From: Oscillospiraceae bacterium
Lineage (GTDB): Bacteria; Bacillota; Clostridia; Oscillospirales; UBA929
DNA: 7,454 nucleotides
Direction of reading: 5' to 3'
Assembly: GCA_031271525.1 (NCBI GenBank)
Contig: JAISVO010000099.1
Location: forward strand, 1-7,454
Shown here piece by piece: positions 6,729 through 7,454 of the stretch. Each line of letters begins with the position of its first letter. The stretch's first letter is position 1. Below the pieces are notes generated by a model, which was given only the letters and a program-made list of their open reading frames with translations, did no database searches and was not told where the DNA came from. Made by a program: the position numbers and the translations under genes.

Positions 6729-6734
6729 GAGCGC

Positions 6735-6743
6735 GGGAGGTGA
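6735..6743 (+). promoter_or_regulatory. Ribosome binding site for the GTG start of the AraC-family gene
   Basis: GGGAGGTGA is almost fully complementary to the 3' end of 16S rRNA. Its GGAGG core ends 7 nt before GTG 6748, which decides that start. Confidence 0.8.
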
Positions 6744-6747
6744 GACT

Positions 6748-7454
6748 GTGAAGGACAATTCGGTATTCCGGTCGCTTTCGTTCATCGAGGCGAGGATTCA
6801 AGAAAAGCTGACGGTCGCGGAGATCGCGGACAGCGCTTATTTCTCCAAGTATCACTATCAGAGGCTGTTCCGTGACATCGTCGGAAAAAGCGTGATGGAG
6901 TATGTAACCAAGCGGAAGCTGACGCTTGCCGGCCGTGAACTGCTCGAAACACAAGCGACGGTGCTGGACATCGCCCTGCGTTTCGGGTACGACTCGCACG
7001 AGGGCTTTTTGCGGGCGTTCAAAGCTTACATGGGCGTCACGCCGAGCGAATACCGCAAATATGGACTTACGGCAATCTCCCTAATAACAGGACGGGAGCG
7101 AGATACCATGACGTATTCAAACAGCACCGACGAGATCCTTCGAGAACTCAACGGCTTCGTCGTAAAAGCAAAAGAGACGGCGGCAGCGGCGCGGAAGTGC
7201 GAACTCTGCTGGTACAAAGGCTTTTGGGACGGCATCGCGGACCGGACCGACGAGTTCGCGGCTAAACTGGACGTTATCCTTACACGGGTTGCGGCAATTG
7301 CCGGCCACCCGGATGAGATCACCAACCGGTTTACGATTATCAAGGCGGTTGAGGACATCGCTTTCCTCTCCAACGTGATGGCGCTCCATGTGGGGTTAAC
7401 CGCCGCGCGAGGTCGCCCCGAGGACGCCAAAGCGATGCAGCCATTGTGCGGGAG
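6748..7454 (+). CDS. AraC-family regulator with N-terminal HTH and unusual C-terminal domain, 3'-truncated
   Basis: A transcription regulator, open to the window's right edge (235 codons seen). Residues 9-105 form a complete AraC/XylS double helix-turn-helix: first HTH LTVAEIADSAYFSKYHYQRLF (21-41), linking helix with SVMEYVTKRKLTLA (48-61), and second HTH TVLDIALRFGYDSHEGFLRAFKAYMGVTPSEYRKY (71-105), with the family's GxTPSxYRK ending. The DNA-binding part comes first, as in Rob-type proteins, and not last as in most family members. From about 121 on is a mainly helical, charged domain that I do not recognise as GyrI-like or cupin. It contains CELC (151-154), and residues 197-221 (IIKAVEDIAF, then SNVMAL and AAR) match the tip pattern of chemotaxis receptors. 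The GTG start is set by a strong ribosome binding site, with a promoter just upstream. In-frame ATG 7108 (codon 121), preceded by GGGAG, could give a separate C-terminal product. The ligand or signal and the targets are unknown. Confidence 0.9.
   Translation, partial: MKDNSVFRSLSFIEARIQEKLTVAEIADSAYFSKYHYQRLFRDIVGKSVMEYVTKRKLTLAGRELLETQATVLDIALRFGYDSHEGFLRAFKAYMGVTPSEYRKYGLTAISLITGRERDTMTYSNSTDEILRELNGFVVKAKETAAAARKCELCWYKGFWDGIADRTDEFAAKLDVILTRVAAIAGHPDEITNRFTIIKAVEDIAFLSNVMALHVGLTAARGRPEDAKAMQPLCG

Noticed and set aside
1..7454. CRISPR arrays, tRNA or rRNA genes, insertion sequences with transposase, phage genes
   Set aside because: No regularly spaced repeats, cloverleaf-like sequence, transposase motifs or phage proteins were found on either strand.

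Overview
The window is about 7.4 kb of GC-rich, densely coded DNA. It reads as a Gram-positive, low-redundancy genome of the Clostridia type (for example an Oscillospiraceae relative). The reasons are a short Bacillus-like glucose-6-phosphate isomerase, a TagO/MnaA-type teichoic-acid precursor pair, strong purine-rich ribosome binding sites, use of TTG and GTG starts, and ATGA or TTGA stop/start overlaps. No taxonomic search was possible, so this is inference. All convincing genes lie on the plus strand.

Layout. (1) 2-1228: 3' part of pgi (glycolysis), its 5' end outside the window. (2) 1229-1353: spacer with an imperfect hairpin and a T-run, a plausible terminator. (3) 1354-6562: a tight five-gene run. 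It starts with a PLP fold-type I aminotransferase, followed by trpS (4-nt overlap), tagO/wecA-like phospho-GlcNAc transferase (25-nt gap), wecB/mnaA UDP-GlcNAc 2-epimerase (4-nt overlap) and a membrane-anchored extracytoplasmic protein with a possible LolA/RseB-like fold (4-nt overlap). (4) 6563-6747: a non-coding spacer with an AT-rich direct repeat, two tandem hairpins of mobile-repeat appearance, a perfect 14-nt palindrome and an extended -10 promoter. (5) 6748-7454: an AraC-family regulator running off the right edge, with its DNA-binding domain at the N-terminus and an unusual C-terminal domain.

How they fit. TagO loads GlcNAc-1-phosphate onto undecaprenyl phosphate. WecB/MnaA turns UDP-GlcNAc into UDP-ManNAc, the next sugar donor in wall teichoic acid linkage units or related envelope polymers. 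The coupled membrane-anchored protein may work at the envelope too. Pgi and TrpS are housekeeping enzymes. The aminotransferase belongs broadly to the LysN/AadAT/aromatic group, and its overlap with trpS is suggestive only.

The most unusual item is the AraC regulator. Part of its C-terminal domain (residues about 197-222) matches, without gaps, the pattern of the signalling-hairpin tip of methyl-accepting chemotaxis proteins. The gene also has its own extended -10 promoter with a palindrome centred near -35. The rest of the window looks like ordinary core genome.
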